DNA of 64,000 nt from Arenicellaceae bacterium (GCA_029246505.1 JAQWNC010000006.1:100337-164336), one strand, 5' to 3'; positions 1 to 9,510 are shown, counted from the stretch's first letter. Program-made: numbers and translations. The notes: generated by a model not told the origin, from the sequence alone.

Positions 1-1387
1 TCACTTCGACGCCACGAACCGAGCCGATGCGGCAAGGCGTGCATTTGCCACATGATTCAACCGCACAGAACTCCATGGAAAATCGTGCCTGTTGCGACAT
101 ATCCACCGTATCGTCAAACGCCACCAGGCCGCCGTGACCGAGTACGCCCTTTATGGCTGCCAGTTGCTCATAATCCATTTCGACCTGCCATTGCGATTCC
201 GGCAGATAGGTACCCAGCGGGCCTCCCACCTGCACTACCCGCAGCGGCCGGCCAGATGCGCTACCGCCACCGTAATCGTATAGCAGTGAATGCAGGGTTA
301 CCCCGAAACCTAGCTCGACCAGCCCGGGCTGCTTTAAATTGCCAGCGAGCTGAAATGGCATGGTGCCACGAGATCTACCCATACCGAAATCCTTATAGTA
401 GTCGGCACCTTCGGCGAAAATAATGGGTATGCTGGACAGGGAGATTACGTTATTAACCACCGTCGGTTTACCAAACAGCCCTTCCAGCGCTGGCAGGGGT
501 GGTTTGGCACGAACTTCACCGCGTTTACCTTCCAGGCTTTCGAGCATCGAGGTCTCTTCACCACAGATATAAGCTTTAGCCCCAAGCCTTACTTGGATAT
601 TGAAATTTTTACCGCTGCCAAGAATATCCTTGCCGAGAAAATTGTGTTCGGTGGCAATGGCGATTGCCTGTTCAAGGATCGCATGTGCATGCGGGTACTC
701 TTCACGCAGGTAGATATAGCCCATATCAGCGCCAACTGCGATTCCTGCGATGGTCATACCTTCGATCAGGGCAAATGGGTCAGCCTCCATTTGTAGGCGG
801 TCGGCGAACGTCCCGGAATCGCCTTCGTCAGCGTTACAGGTAATATATTTTTGCCCGGCTGCGGCTCCCGCATCGAGTACGGTTTGCCACTTAATACCGG
901 TCGGGAAAGCAGCACCCCCGCGGCCTCGTAAGCCGGATTTCTTAACTTCATCCACGCATGCCTGGCAACTCATGGTAATTACGCGCTTCAAGCCTTTAAA
1001 GCCATCGTGTGCCTGGTAATCCCGAATGCTGAGCGGATCAATTAACCCGATGCGTTTAAAGGTGAGTCTTTGCTGATTTTTTAAGTATGGAATCTCTTCG
1101 GTTAGGCCCTGGCTGAGCGGGTGTGCCTGTGCACCTTCAAGCAATCCCTGCTCTATCAAACTGTCTACATCATCGGCGCCCACCGGACCATAAGCTACCC
1201 GGCCTGCATCAGTTTCAACTTCAATCATTGGCTCAAGCCAGAAAAGACCACGCGAACCGTTGCGAACAAATTCAACCTCTTTATTACCCAGACTTGCTAC
1301 CAGCCGTTCGGCTAGCCGGTCAGCAACTGTATCCGCACCGACTGAAATGGCGCTGGAGTCTTGCGGTATGTAAATACGAGGCGTCAT
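1..1387 (-). CDS. fdsB: NAD-dependent formate dehydrogenase, beta (flavoprotein) subunit, partial
   Basis: NuoF-like diaphorase subunit that passes electrons from formate oxidation through FMN and Fe-S to NAD+. I translated the frame from ATG at 1387 to the window edge without a stop (about 462 codons; the family is about 520, so the C-terminus is missing). After an N-terminal thioredoxin-like segment come the glycine-rich GRGGAAFPTG nucleotide motif, the FMN/NADH motif NADEGDSGTFADR, the ICGEETSMLESLEGKRGE stretch, and near the edge the 4Fe-4S motif ESCGKCTPCRIGS. The EGDSGTF version of the motif is typical of FdsB; NuoF usually has an E-x-EPGT variant. It overlaps fdsG by 4 bp (ATGA), indicating coupled translation. 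fdsA should lie further left, outside the window. A NuoF- or HoxF-type subunit is the alternative but fits less well. Confidence 0.9.
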   Translation of the reverse strand, partial: MTPRIYIPQDSSAISVGADTVADRLAERLVASLGNKEVEFVRNGSRGLFWLEPMIEVETDAGRVAYGPVGADDVDSLIEQGLLEGAQAHPLSQGLTEEIPYLKNQQRLTFKRIGLIDPLSIRDYQAHDGFKGLKRVITMSCQACVDEVKKSGLRGRGGAAFPTGIKWQTVLDAGAAAGQKYITCNADEGDSGTFADRLQMEADPFALIEGMTIAGIAVGADMGYIYLREEYPHAHAILEQAIAIATEHNFLGKDILGSGKNFNIQVRLGAKAYICGEETSMLESLEGKRGEVRAKPPLPALEGLFGKPTVVNNVISLSSIPIIFAEGADYYKDFGMGRSRGTMPFQLAGNLKQPGLVELGFGVTLHSLLYDYGGGSASGRPLRVVQVGGPLGTYLPESQWQVEMDYEQLAAIKGVLGHGGLVAFDDTVDMSQQARFSMEFCAVESCGKCTPCRIGSVRGVEV

Positions 1388-1887
1388 TTTTGGTCGCCTG
1401 CTTGTCTAAGATTCTCAATCAGGCTCACGACACTGTGGCTGGTGACCCGTCCGTAAATTTGCGAGTTGATTTTTACCGTCGGGGAACAAGCGCAATTACC
1501 AAGGCAGTACACCGGCTCTAGAGTAAATTTGCCACATTCGGTAGTCTCTTCAAAGTTGACCCCCAATGCACTTTTAACAGTGGCTTCAATTTTACGGCCG
1601 CCCATGGCCTGGCAAGATTCCGCACGGCAGACTTCGATCACGTTCGTGCCCTGTGGCGAGGTAGTGAAGCTAGGGTAGAAACTGATCACTCCATGCACTT
1701 CGGCTCGCGACAAATTCAGTGCCTTAGCGATGATACCCACCTGGTCAGCGGGAATATGCCCCAGGTTGTTCTGTACCTGGTGCAGAATGGGCAGCAATGC
1801 ACCTTCTAAATGATGATTGGCGTCGATGGCCGTATTAACGGCACCGGTATTTTTGCTATCACTCATTGGATTCTGGCTGCATAACAA
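1384..1887 (-). CDS. fdsG: NAD-dependent formate dehydrogenase, gamma subunit (NuoE-like)
   Basis: Thioredoxin-fold [2Fe-2S] subunit of the soluble formate dehydrogenase. At 167 residues it has the normal NuoE/FdsG length. The four cluster cysteines are visible as C-x4-C in IEVCRAESC and C-x3-C in YCLGNCACSP. The N-terminal helical region has the family pattern (LLPILHQVQNNLGHIP, then SRAEVHGVISFYPSF). A second in-frame ATG at 1866 (MSDSKN) is an equally good start. It is the first gene of the fds operon, with a promoter-like sequence about 120 bp upstream, and the downstream fdsB start overlaps its stop. The NuoE or HoxE alternative is less likely because no other Nuo or Hox gene is present and the partner is FdsB-like. 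Confidence 0.88.
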   Translation of the reverse strand: MLCSQNPMSDSKNTGAVNTAIDANHHLEGALLPILHQVQNNLGHIPADQVGIIAKALNLSRAEVHGVISFYPSFTTSPQGTNVIEVCRAESCQAMGGRKIEATVKSALGVNFEETTECGKFTLEPVYCLGNCACSPTVKINSQIYGRVTSHSVVSLIENLRQAGDQK

Positions 1888-2004
1888 TTTGATAGTAATT
1901 GCTTTAATATGAAATTCAAAACATATTAAAATGGCTATAACGTTAAGTTATTATGGGTTTAAGCAATGACAACTTAAGTATTGTACTAAAACATGTAAGC
2001 ATAT

Positions 2005-2033
2005 ATTTTAATTAGATTAGGTTTATACCGCAA
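2005..2033 (-). promoter_or_regulatory. Candidate sigma-70 promoter for fdsGB
   Basis: On the minus strand TTGCGG (2033-2028) and TAAAAT (2010-2005) are separated by 17 bp, a near-consensus -35/-10 pair about 120-140 bp upstream of fdsG. The 1888-2181 gap is otherwise AT-rich and holds no coding frame I could support. This is a prediction by eye only. Confidence 0.3.
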
Positions 2034-2181
2034 TAAGCTACAAGCCTAACAATAATTTGATTACGCCGTTTCCTAAGATTGGTAGGATAGTGTCGAATAA
2101 GCTGAAGGGCGCTACTAGCAAAGGAGTAAGCGGCGATTTAGGGCAGCCTAAGGCTATTGAAACTAGCAGAGAGCGATCAAA

Positions 2182-2898
2182 TCAATCGGTCTTACTCGCC
2201 AGATAGTCATCACACATTTTCTGAATCACCTGCTGGTCGTACTCCCTTAATCCACTTAATACCAGTTTCTTAATTCCGGCCCCAATCGAGCAGCCTTTGC
2301 TATTAAGTGAAAAATACAACTTGGCATCACCGCGCCTACCGTTTACTTCCAATGTTGTTTTTTCCAGCGAAATATCCAGAGCATTAAAATTAAGATGATC
2401 AAATTTAAACGACATGCTCTGATAGATCACCAGTGGTCGCTTGGGATTGATCATCACCTGGTGCTCTCGCATTAACGGCACCAGAATGTGCGGAAAATTC
2501 TGGCCGGAAAAGGACACATAGTTTTTTAAGAATTGCTCAATTTGATCAGGCTGGTAGGTTACGCCACCGGTGTACTCGACGCCTAGTACCGGCTTGCCAT
2601 AATCATTAACCACCTGCAGTTGTGTCTCGCTCTGCGCTGCTGGTTGCTTAGGATAGTCTAATATTATATCTGCACTAACAATATCCAGAAATTGGAAGGT
2701 CATATACTGATGTAGGCTGTATTCATTTAAGGCTATAGCGAACAACAAGTCCCCAGGAACACAGAACCGCTTCGAAGCCGCATGATGAATCGGATTAAAG
2801 TCGCCCGCCACCGTCTTAGCAAAAGCACTGCCTTGATCCGCGCTAATGCTGAATTTAAGTTCGCTTATGCGCGAGTAAAATGGTTTTAGGAAGTTCAT
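2182..2898 (-). CDS. DUF3581 family protein
   Basis: 238-residue protein matching the gammaproteobacterial DUF3581 family as I remember it. The N-terminal segment contains DFNPIHHAASKRFCVPGDLL, which resembles the D-x-NPIH catalytic motif of MaoC-like hotdog-fold hydratases and thioesterases. A second hotdog-like half with extended strands follows. There is no signal peptide or membrane segment, so it is probably cytoplasmic. It stands alone, with gaps of about 300 bp upstream of fdsG and 144 bp to the TRAP operon. The function is not established; a role in acyl-CoA or acyl-chain handling is inferred from the motif alone. Confidence 0.75.
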   Translation of the reverse strand: MNFLKPFYSRISELKFSISADQGSAFAKTVAGDFNPIHHAASKRFCVPGDLLFAIALNEYSLHQYMTFQFLDIVSADIILDYPKQPAAQSETQLQVVNDYGKPVLGVEYTGGVTYQPDQIEQFLKNYVSFSGQNFPHILVPLMREHQVMINPKRPLVIYQSMSFKFDHLNFNALDISLEKTTLEVNGRRGDAKLYFSLNSKGCSIGAGIKKLVLSGLREYDQQVIQKMCDDYLASKTD

Positions 2899-3042
2899 TT
2901 ATTTTCAGGGCTTATTGACCAACAGAAATAGAGAGCAATCAAATAAAGAAAGATAGGCGAAGCAGAGTTTATATTATCTAGCTAGCACCTGCCCGAACTC
3001 ATCATTGGGGAGCGCAGCGTAGAGTATCTATAATAAATCGAA

Positions 3043-4365
3043 TTACAACAATACCAAGCTGATTCCCGGAAAAGCAATCAGAAGAATAAGCACCATAAGT
3101 ATAATTACTGCAAACGGAAATGCCCCTGCAAAAATATCGAATAAAGAAATACTCTGGTCGTCCAAGGTTGTCTTAATCACATAACATGAGATACCCAATG
3201 GAGGCGTGAGCAAACCAATTTCAGCACCGAAAACAGTGATAATACCGAACCAAACTAAATTGATGTCGTAAGGCGCCATTGCAGGTAAAAAGAGCGGCAC
3301 CATAATCAAAATAATGGATGTGGTATCCAGGATAGTACCCATGATTATCAAAATAATTACGTAGATCGTCAGAATACTTACCAAACTCATATCGGCGTTT
3401 GCAATCCATTCGCCAAGCTCGGCTGGCAGACCAGATATCGCTAACATTCGGCTATACATTGTTGCAGCGACGATCAGCAGCAATATTGACGCGACGATAT
3501 GACCGGTCTCACTTAGTACTTCCCAAAGTACGCTGCGACTGAGCTTACGTTTGATAAGCGAGATAATTAATGCACCCATTGCGCCAACCGCACCGGCTTC
3601 TGTTGGGGTAAACAGGCCACCGTATATACCACCCAACACCAAAATAATTAGCGTAACGAAAGGCGCTACTTTTGTAAAAATCTGACCTAATGACAACGCT
3701 TTCTGAGAATTCGCAAAAGCTTTGGACTTTGCGTCTTGCCCACCGATGTAGTTCGGAAAAAACACTGCCATCGATACAATCGCGATTACGTAGGCTACCG
3801 CAAGAATTAGACCGGGAATAATTGCTGCCTTAAACATATCGGCAACCGAAAGCTCGGTAATAATAGCGTAAACAATCAGTATTACGCTCGGTGGTATAAG
3901 CATTCCCAGCACCGAACTGCCCGCCACTACACCAACCGAAAATCTCGGCTTATACCCGAACCGAAGCATTTCTGGTACGGAAACTCGGGTAAAAACTGAT
4001 GCAGACGCGATGCTAACTCCCGTGATGGATGCAAATGCGGTGTTAGCGGCAACGGTCGCCACCCCCAACCCCCCTTTCACGCGACGTAACAGATAATTAA
4101 ATACCCCATAGATATCCCGACCAAGCTCACATCGGCTTACTAGTAACCCCATCAGAACAAATAATGGAATTACCCCATAAATATAATTCTCCAAGCCACT
4201 GGATGCCGCTATGGTCAACAGATAGACCGGTGCTTCAAGACCATCACGCAAATACCATACGCTGACAAACGAAACCAGACCCAGAGCTACCGGCACGTGC
4301 ATGCCCGAGTAAATTAAAATAAGAATAAGCAGGACAGACAGTAACCCAATCTGCATACCCGTCAT
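3043..4365 (-). CDS. dctM: TRAP transporter large permease (DctM/SiaQM-like M subunit)
   Basis: 440-residue, about 12-13 membrane-segment permease of a tripartite ATP-independent periplasmic transporter. It uses the sodium gradient to import an organic acid delivered by the binding protein. Family-type stretches include YGVIPLFVLMGLLVSRCELG, SVLGMLIPPSVILIVYAIIT, GGIYGGLFTPTEAGAVGA and the late ITVFGAEIGLLTPPLGISCY. Length and topology are normal. Its start overlaps the stop of the small permease by 4 bp, the last coupling in the dctP-dctQ-dctM operon. The substrate is not readable from this subunit. Confidence 0.92.
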   Translation of the reverse strand: MTGMQIGLLSVLLILILIYSGMHVPVALGLVSFVSVWYLRDGLEAPVYLLTIAASSGLENYIYGVIPLFVLMGLLVSRCELGRDIYGVFNYLLRRVKGGLGVATVAANTAFASITGVSIASASVFTRVSVPEMLRFGYKPRFSVGVVAGSSVLGMLIPPSVILIVYAIITELSVADMFKAAIIPGLILAVAYVIAIVSMAVFFPNYIGGQDAKSKAFANSQKALSLGQIFTKVAPFVTLIILVLGGIYGGLFTPTEAGAVGAMGALIISLIKRKLSRSVLWEVLSETGHIVASILLLIVAATMYSRMLAISGLPAELGEWIANADMSLVSILTIYVIILIIMGTILDTTSIILIMVPLFLPAMAPYDINLVWFGIITVFGAEIGLLTPPLGISCYVIKTTLDDQSISLFDIFAGAFPFAVIILMVLILLIAFPGISLVLL

Positions 4366-4916
4366 AACGTAGTTCCTTTAGTTTTAGTTACTGCTGCTGT
4401 ACCTAATGCTGATAAATGCTGTCCAACAAACATTAAAAATACCACGACCACGGTAACGCAACTAATACAAAGTATCAGTCGAATGGGCCATATGGGGATA
4501 GTAAAGATACCTTCATTACCGGCATAGTAGTTACGGTCGTAAGCCTCAATTAAGGTTGGAACCGCACCAAACAAAATGGCGACAAAAAACGCTGCACCAC
4601 ATAAAGCATAAAATGCACCCAAAACATGGCCAAGCCTTGGCCGACTTGCCACAATTTTATTGTAGAGTCCATCAGAACGAGTGAGGCGGCCGGCACGAAC
4701 GGCATCGCCTAATTGCAAAAATACAATTCCTGCAATAGAGAGCTCAACAAGCTCTGTAACGCCATCAATGGGCGCGGTAAAAAGAAACCTCATTAAAATA
4801 TCCACGTTCATCAGCAACATGATTAAGAATATCCATAAGGTTCCAATGCCGTTTAAACCACCGACCCACGCACCAAAAATTCGCTCCACAGGCCCATTAC
4901 CTAGCATAAACGTCAC
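4362..4916 (-). CDS. dctQ: TRAP transporter small permease (Q subunit)
   Basis: 184-residue protein with four predicted membrane segments, the standard size of a DctQ subunit. It shows the family arrangement: first segment FLIMLLMNVDILMRFLF, then the amphipathic region and VELSIAGIVFLQLGDAVRAG, with charged R-x-GRLTRSDG following. It forms the membrane complex with the adjacent large permease. It overlaps dctP upstream and dctM downstream by 4 bp each, so the three are translated as one unit. Confidence 0.88.
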   Translation of the reverse strand: MTFMLGNGPVERIFGAWVGGLNGIGTLWIFLIMLLMNVDILMRFLFTAPIDGVTELVELSIAGIVFLQLGDAVRAGRLTRSDGLYNKIVASRPRLGHVLGAFYALCGAAFFVAILFGAVPTLIEAYDRNYYAGNEGIFTIPIWPIRLILCISCVTVVVVFLMFVGQHLSALGTAAVTKTKGTTL

Positions 4917-5992
4917 TGTTCACCCCATTGACGTATGATCGGCTGGCGATTTTCACGCATAATTTCCATATAGTCGCTAAGAATCTCCTGCCCTGGCAGG
5001 CCCTTCTCGTCCATCGCTGCAACCCATGCTTCGGTAAGATCTGGTAACTTGGACACCCACTCCAAACGCTGCTCAGGAGTGACACTAATAATTGTGCCGC
5101 CTTGTGCAACAAACTCTTCTCGCGAGCGGGCCGAGATGCGGTCGGTTTCACGGGCAAGCTCGTCACGATAATCTTCTGCGGTCGTCTGTAGCACTTGCCT
5201 AACCTCTTCAGGCAGACGGTCCCAGGTTCGCTTATTCACCACGATAGCTTTTGAGGTAGCTCCACCAAACTGAATGTCCAATATATAGGGAGCCACCTCG
5301 TATAATTTATATGCGACGACCGCTTCAGACCAACCGATAATACCATCCAATAAACCGGTGGCCATATTGTTATACCAGTCGATCAAGTCACTGGTGACTC
5401 CTGTAGAACCAGAGCCTTTAAGAAACAGCATGTTTGACCCAACCCCTCCGATTTTTCTACCACGCAAATCGTCAAAGGCTACAATCGGATCAGTCACTAT
5501 CAGATTGTAGGTATCAATCGAACCAGCGGTAGTCAGATAATGTATGCCGTAATCTTCCCAGGTCTTTTTGATAATGGAATACTTGTCGGCGAGCCCGCTC
5601 ATTGTTCTGGCTATTAGGCCAACATCATTACTTACAAACGGAGTAGCGTATGGAAGATTGTAAAATGGAACCTTATCGGCATGATAAGGGGTGGTAATAA
5701 TTCCTATATCAGCAAGATCATGTTGTAAGGAATTCAGCACGCCTTTGGTTTTAGCAATCGTACCGCCAAATGCTGGATTCCAATCGATATCGTAATTGTC
5801 ACTTTCTGCAAGGCGCCGGTCAACCTCAGGCATAAAGTATTCTGTAAACACCTTGACCCACAAAGCAGACGTCGAAGAAGAATCCACCGCAATCATCCGA
5901 ATTGATTCGCTTGCGCTGGTAGCTGGGCCCAAGATAGACAAACTCAAACCCAGCAGGGTAATGCCCACAAGTTCTTTGGGGCGTCTTTTCAA
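4913..5992 (-). CDS. dctP: TRAP transporter substrate-binding protein (DctP family)
   Basis: Periplasmic solute receptor of the TRAP system. The mature region begins after a signal sequence (KRRPKELVGITLLGLSLSIL, cleavage near ATSAS) and keeps DctP features: ADIGIITTPYHADKVPFYNL, the DLRGRKIGG strand, GLLDGIIGWSEAVVAYKLYE, and a C-terminal helix rich in charged residues. The open frame extends upstream to a TTG at 6064. That would put about 24 extra residues before the signal peptide, so I prefer the TTG at 5992, preceded by AAAAGG about 10 nt away. Both starts are non-ATG and unproven. The gene leads the dctPQM operon and is divergent from a GntR regulator, which probably controls it. Confidence 0.88.
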   Translation of the reverse strand: MKRRPKELVGITLLGLSLSILGPATSASESIRMIAVDSSSTSALWVKVFTEYFMPEVDRRLAESDNYDIDWNPAFGGTIAKTKGVLNSLQHDLADIGIITTPYHADKVPFYNLPYATPFVSNDVGLIARTMSGLADKYSIIKKTWEDYGIHYLTTAGSIDTYNLIVTDPIVAFDDLRGRKIGGVGSNMLFLKGSGSTGVTSDLIDWYNNMATGLLDGIIGWSEAVVAYKLYEVAPYILDIQFGGATSKAIVVNKRTWDRLPEEVRQVLQTTAEDYRDELARETDRISARSREEFVAQGGTIISVTPEQRLEWVSKLPDLTEAWVAAMDEKGLPGQEILSDYMEIMRENRQPIIRQWGEQ

Positions 5993-6216
5993 AACAGGTA
6001 TACCTTTTGATATTTTTTCGATATTTCTTATTATATATATAATTTGGCGATATTTTGTGGACAATTACAGCAAGTTTTTCTATTCTCACTAAATACGTAA
6101 GCAATGTGATGATTTTCACTGTTTATCAAATCAATACTGCATCTTGGGTGTAATAATCGATTTAACCGCAAAAACGCATACTGTATTAACGTAAATCGTA
6201 AACATAAGGTAATAGT

Positions 6217-6954
6217 ATGGCTGACAAAATTACGGAAAATGGCGTTGCCACTAGTTCTTCTCAAATCGAAACTCTTGCCTCGTCGGTTTACCATGCGTTG
6301 CTGGAAGATATTCTTGCGGGCAAGCTCATACCAGGCCATAAACTTCGATTACAGGTATTAAAGAATGATTATAACGTTGGCAATAGCCCGTTACGAGAAG
6401 CGCTTAATCGATTGTCTACTAACGGGATGGTGGTCAGAGAAGAGAATAAGGGATTCAGAGTTTCGCCAACCAGCATTACGGAACTACAAGAACTAATTAG
6501 GACTCGTTGCTGGCTTGAAGAAATCGCCCTTCGTGAATCTATTAAGAATGCTAATGATCAATATGATGAGCGTATCGTTTTAGCTTTTCATAGAGTATCA
6601 AAACTTGCACCGAGCATCGCTTCCTCTTACTCTCCTCCAGAACAAGAGAATAAACATCGGGAATTTCATCAATCGCTGATATCTGCTTGCAACTCTAAAA
6701 TCCTGTTGAAGTATTGTGAACAATTACACGAACAGACGCTACGGTATAGAAACCTTGCTGCTGTTGTTGAGTACCGTGAAGGGCATGAAGGCGAGGAACA
6801 TCGGGCTATACGCGATGCAGTACTTGAAAGAAATGCTGACCTCGCTGTCAAATTGCTAACTTCACACTACGAGATCACTGCCAAAATAGTCATCTCAAGC
6901 GGCAGCCTTAGCCAAACTTCATCTCAAAACACATCAATTAAAACCATAACATAG
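6217..6954 (+). CDS. GntR family transcriptional regulator, FCD subfamily
   Basis: 245-residue DNA-binding regulator. A winged helix-turn-helix occupies roughly residues 20-85 (VYHALLEDILAGKLIPGHKL, then NSPLREALNRLSTNGMV). An all-helical FCD effector domain follows (RTRCWLEEIALRESI; ENKHREFHQSLISACNS; EHRAIRDAVLERNADLA), with histidines positioned for metal-assisted binding of a small organic acid. ATG 6217 has AAGGT just upstream. It is divergent from the TRAP operon across about 150-225 bp and lies 13 bp upstream of a dehydrogenase, so it most likely senses the TRAP/SSS substrate or its catabolite. I found no convincing GntR operator in the intergenic DNA. Confidence 0.88.
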   Translation: MADKITENGVATSSSQIETLASSVYHALLEDILAGKLIPGHKLRLQVLKNDYNVGNSPLREALNRLSTNGMVVREENKGFRVSPTSITELQELIRTRCWLEEIALRESIKNANDQYDERIVLAFHRVSKLAPSIASSYSPPEQENKHREFHQSLISACNSKILLKYCEQLHEQTLRYRNLAAVVEYREGHEGEEHRAIRDAVLERNADLAVKLLTSHYEITAKIVISSGSLSQTSSQNTSIKTIT

Positions 6955-6967
6955 GCTTGAATAACAT

Positions 6968-7858
6968 ATGAAAATTGCATTTCTCGGTCTTGGGCGCATG
7001 GGCCAGGGTATGGCGCATTTACTAATTAAGGCGGGTCACGATCTTAATGTATTCGATTTATATCCGGAGCAAGCGAAATCTCTCATTAATGCCGGTGCCT
7101 CGTTGTCAGAATCCGTTGCTGACGCGGTGATTGGCCGTGAAGTCGTCATTACCATGCTCCCAAGCGATGGAGCTCTCAATAGCTTAGTTACCTCAAAAAG
7201 TGGACTGCTTGAATCTATGCAAGAAGGCATGATCCATATGGTTATGGGAACTCACGGGATACAAGTCATTCGCACACTGACTTTGTTACATGCAGACCAA
7301 AATCAAATTTTTATTGCTGCACACGTATTAGGCCGACCCGACCTTGCAGCAACCGGTCAGCTAACTATTGTGCCGGCCGGCCCCAGCGATTCAGTTAGCA
7401 AAATGCAGCCTATTTTTGACGTGCTCGGCAAACAAACCTTTGTCGCTGGTACTGACCCACAATCAGCCTCGGCGGTAAAAATTGCTAATAATTTCGTGCT
7501 TGGCTGTGCGATTGAAGTCATAGGGGAAGCGATGTCTTTAGTGCGCAAGCTAGGTGTTGATCCAGCAATGTTCCATAAAGTTTTAACTGATGGATTATTT
7601 GGTGCACCCGCCTATGAGGTATATGGGAAAATGATTGTCGATGAAGCCTACGACAGCATCGGCGCTACCGCAATTATTGGGTTAAAGGACATGAATCTTG
7701 CCCTTGAAGCATCTGAAGCCGCACAAGCTCCACTACCCAGTGCCAGCATATTTCGCGACCGACTGATAGGTGCCATTGCCCGTGGAGAAGGCGGACTAGA
7801 CTGGGCAGTTGCTGCCAAAGAACAAGCTCGGGCCAGTGGCATAGAAGTGAAAGACTAG
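6968..7858 (+). CDS. NAD(P)-dependent beta-hydroxyacid dehydrogenase family protein
   Basis: 296-residue member of the 3-hydroxyisobutyrate dehydrogenase / 6-phosphogluconate dehydrogenase superfamily. The N-terminal Rossmann motif is GLGRMGQGMAHLL with D34 (VFDLYPE) suggesting NAD preference, although prediction of the cofactor is weak. The middle AAHVLGRPDLAATGQLTIV and the conserved lysine in SAVKIANNFVLGCAIE are family hallmarks. The usual STxxP-type substrate loop is replaced by MGTHGI. It follows the GntR gene closely and precedes a sodium:solute symporter, so it probably oxidises or reduces a hydroxyacid or imine taken up by this locus. The substrate is unknown. Confidence 0.85.
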   Translation: MKIAFLGLGRMGQGMAHLLIKAGHDLNVFDLYPEQAKSLINAGASLSESVADAVIGREVVITMLPSDGALNSLVTSKSGLLESMQEGMIHMVMGTHGIQVIRTLTLLHADQNQIFIAAHVLGRPDLAATGQLTIVPAGPSDSVSKMQPIFDVLGKQTFVAGTDPQSASAVKIANNFVLGCAIEVIGEAMSLVRKLGVDPAMFHKVLTDGLFGAPAYEVYGKMIVDEAYDSIGATAIIGLKDMNLALEASEAAQAPLPSASIFRDRLIGAIARGEGGLDWAVAAKEQARASGIEVKD

Positions 7859-7923
7859 CCTGTAGCAAAAGCCGACGTGAGTCCGCTAACTTATTTGTCA
7901 GCACCACCGGAGGATCCCACCAG

Positions 7924-9474
7924 ATGAGTCTTTATACTTGGTCTTGGATTTTTATGGTTGTTTATATCGGCGCGATGCTAATTTTTGGCGTTGTAGCCAG
8001 TCGGCGCGTGCAAGGTGCCGATGATTTTGCTACCGCTCGTAACAGCTATGGTCCAACGCTGCTTGCGCTGGCATTCGCCTCTACCGCTGCCAGCGGCGCA
8101 ACATTTCTCGGTGTACCTGGACTTACCTATACTTATGGGGTTTCGATACTTTGGATCGCTTTTTTATACCCAATCGGTATTTATATTGGCGTCCTCATTT
8201 GCCAACGAAGCATAGGTCGTTATGGCAATGCATCTGGTGCCCGCTCAATTCCAGAGTATCTGGGAGAACGCTACCAATCTGAAGCGCTGAGAATATGCGC
8301 AGCTATACTGTCATTGCTTTTACTATTTTACCTGGCCGGTCAACTGGTCGCCGGCTTAGTAATGTTTGAAATGATGCTCGGCCTATCAAAAGAATGGGCT
8401 CTAGGAATTACTGCCGTAGTGTTAATCGGCTATGTAACCATGGGCGGTGCACATGCCGATATTTTAACTGATGGGGCACAGGGATTCCTAATGGTTCTGC
8501 TGGCTATCGCCATAGGAGTATTTTTCTTTATTGGCTTTGGCGCAGGTGGGTTTGAAAATTTACTCGATAGCCTACGACGACAAGACCCTCAGTTACTCGA
8601 AAATTTTAACCCCTCCAACGCAATTACTGCCTCCACATGGTCTTATATTTCGGTAGTAATTGCCCATATCCCCCTGGGCTTGTTACCACACATAGGAAAT
8701 AAACTTTGGGCGCTTAAAGACGAACGAAGCCGCACTAGGTTTCTGATTCTGGCGTTTATTTTTGGCATGATATTACCGGCAATGGCACTTGGTGGCGCGC
8801 TTGCTCGAGCCGTGTTAGACGATCAAATATTAGTCGGCGGCGCTAACACTGCCCTACCGGCACTATTTATTGAATTATTCCCTTCCTGGCTCGCGGCCTT
8901 ACTAGGCGTCGGTGTCCTCGCCGCTGTTATGTCCACAGCAGATGGGTTACTAATATCAACTTCGCAAGTATTTGCCAACGATATTTACCGGCGCAGTATT
9001 GTCCCGCGCATTCATCAACATCTCAGTGAATCGCAACTGGATCAAAACGTTCTGGTAATTAGCAGAACGGTTACTGTATTAACCCTGATCGGATCAATTC
9101 TGCTCGGCTGGTCCGTCATGCACATGAACGTCACCATGCTTGTTTGGGCTGGTGTTGGTGGCTTCACAGCAGCCTTAATGGGTCCACTAGTATTCGGCTC
9201 CCTATGGACAGGCGTTACCCGGGCCGGAGCGCTTGTCGGTTTTCTCGGCGGTGCTATCAGTTTCATCCTTATCCATGCACAAATTATTTCTGGCCATTGG
9301 CTCAAAGGAACTGCACTGGAAGAAGCTGGACAATGGTTTGCCTTCTACGCACAAAGCCCCTACTCCGCAGCTGCAATTGGTGGCTTGATTTCAATTGCAC
9401 TTTGCTACTTTGTCTCAATACGAACAATGCCTCTGCCAGTGGAGCACCTGCGACGTATGACAAGTGCAAAATAG
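7924..9474 (+). CDS. Sodium:solute symporter family transporter
   Basis: 516-residue integral membrane protein with the LeuT-like SSS topology of about 13 segments. Recognisable parts are the N-terminal SRRVQGADDFATARNSYGP (substrate-loop region after TM1), ASTAASGATFLGVPGLTYTYG, the GGAHADILTDGAQGFLM motif typical of SSS members, and VMSTADGLLISTSQVFANDI. GGAGG 10 nt upstream supports ATG 7924. Its position downstream of the GntR and dehydrogenase genes suggests co-expression and a shared substrate with the TRAP system, although having two secondary importers in one locus is redundant. The solute is not predictable. Confidence 0.88.
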   Translation: MSLYTWSWIFMVVYIGAMLIFGVVASRRVQGADDFATARNSYGPTLLALAFASTAASGATFLGVPGLTYTYGVSILWIAFLYPIGIYIGVLICQRSIGRYGNASGARSIPEYLGERYQSEALRICAAILSLLLLFYLAGQLVAGLVMFEMMLGLSKEWALGITAVVLIGYVTMGGAHADILTDGAQGFLMVLLAIAIGVFFFIGFGAGGFENLLDSLRRQDPQLLENFNPSNAITASTWSYISVVIAHIPLGLLPHIGNKLWALKDERSRTRFLILAFIFGMILPAMALGGALARAVLDDQILVGGANTALPALFIELFPSWLAALLGVGVLAAVMSTADGLLISTSQVFANDIYRRSIVPRIHQHLSESQLDQNVLVISRTVTVLTLIGSILLGWSVMHMNVTMLVWAGVGGFTAALMGPLVFGSLWTGVTRAGALVGFLGGAISFILIHAQIISGHWLKGTALEEAGQWFAFYAQSPYSAAAIGGLISIALCYFVSIRTMPLPVEHLRRMTSAK

Positions 9475-9510
9475 CGTATCTCTTCTCGTTCGAACGCGCA
9501 CCACCCAATA

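Noticed and set aside
52..1019. Several rightward open frames across 52-1019
   Set aside because: They lie opposite the continuous fdsB frame, whose translation carries clear family motifs; composition is that of antisense shadows.
1..1887. Respiratory complex I subunits NuoE/NuoF
   Set aside because: The EGDSGTF variant and the absence of other nuo genes point to formate dehydrogenase, though the right answer depends on the gene left of the window.
6031..6339. Leftward 102-codon frame crossing the dctP-gntR gap
   Set aside because: It overlaps the GntR start and its AAGGT site, and the translation has no plausible domain.
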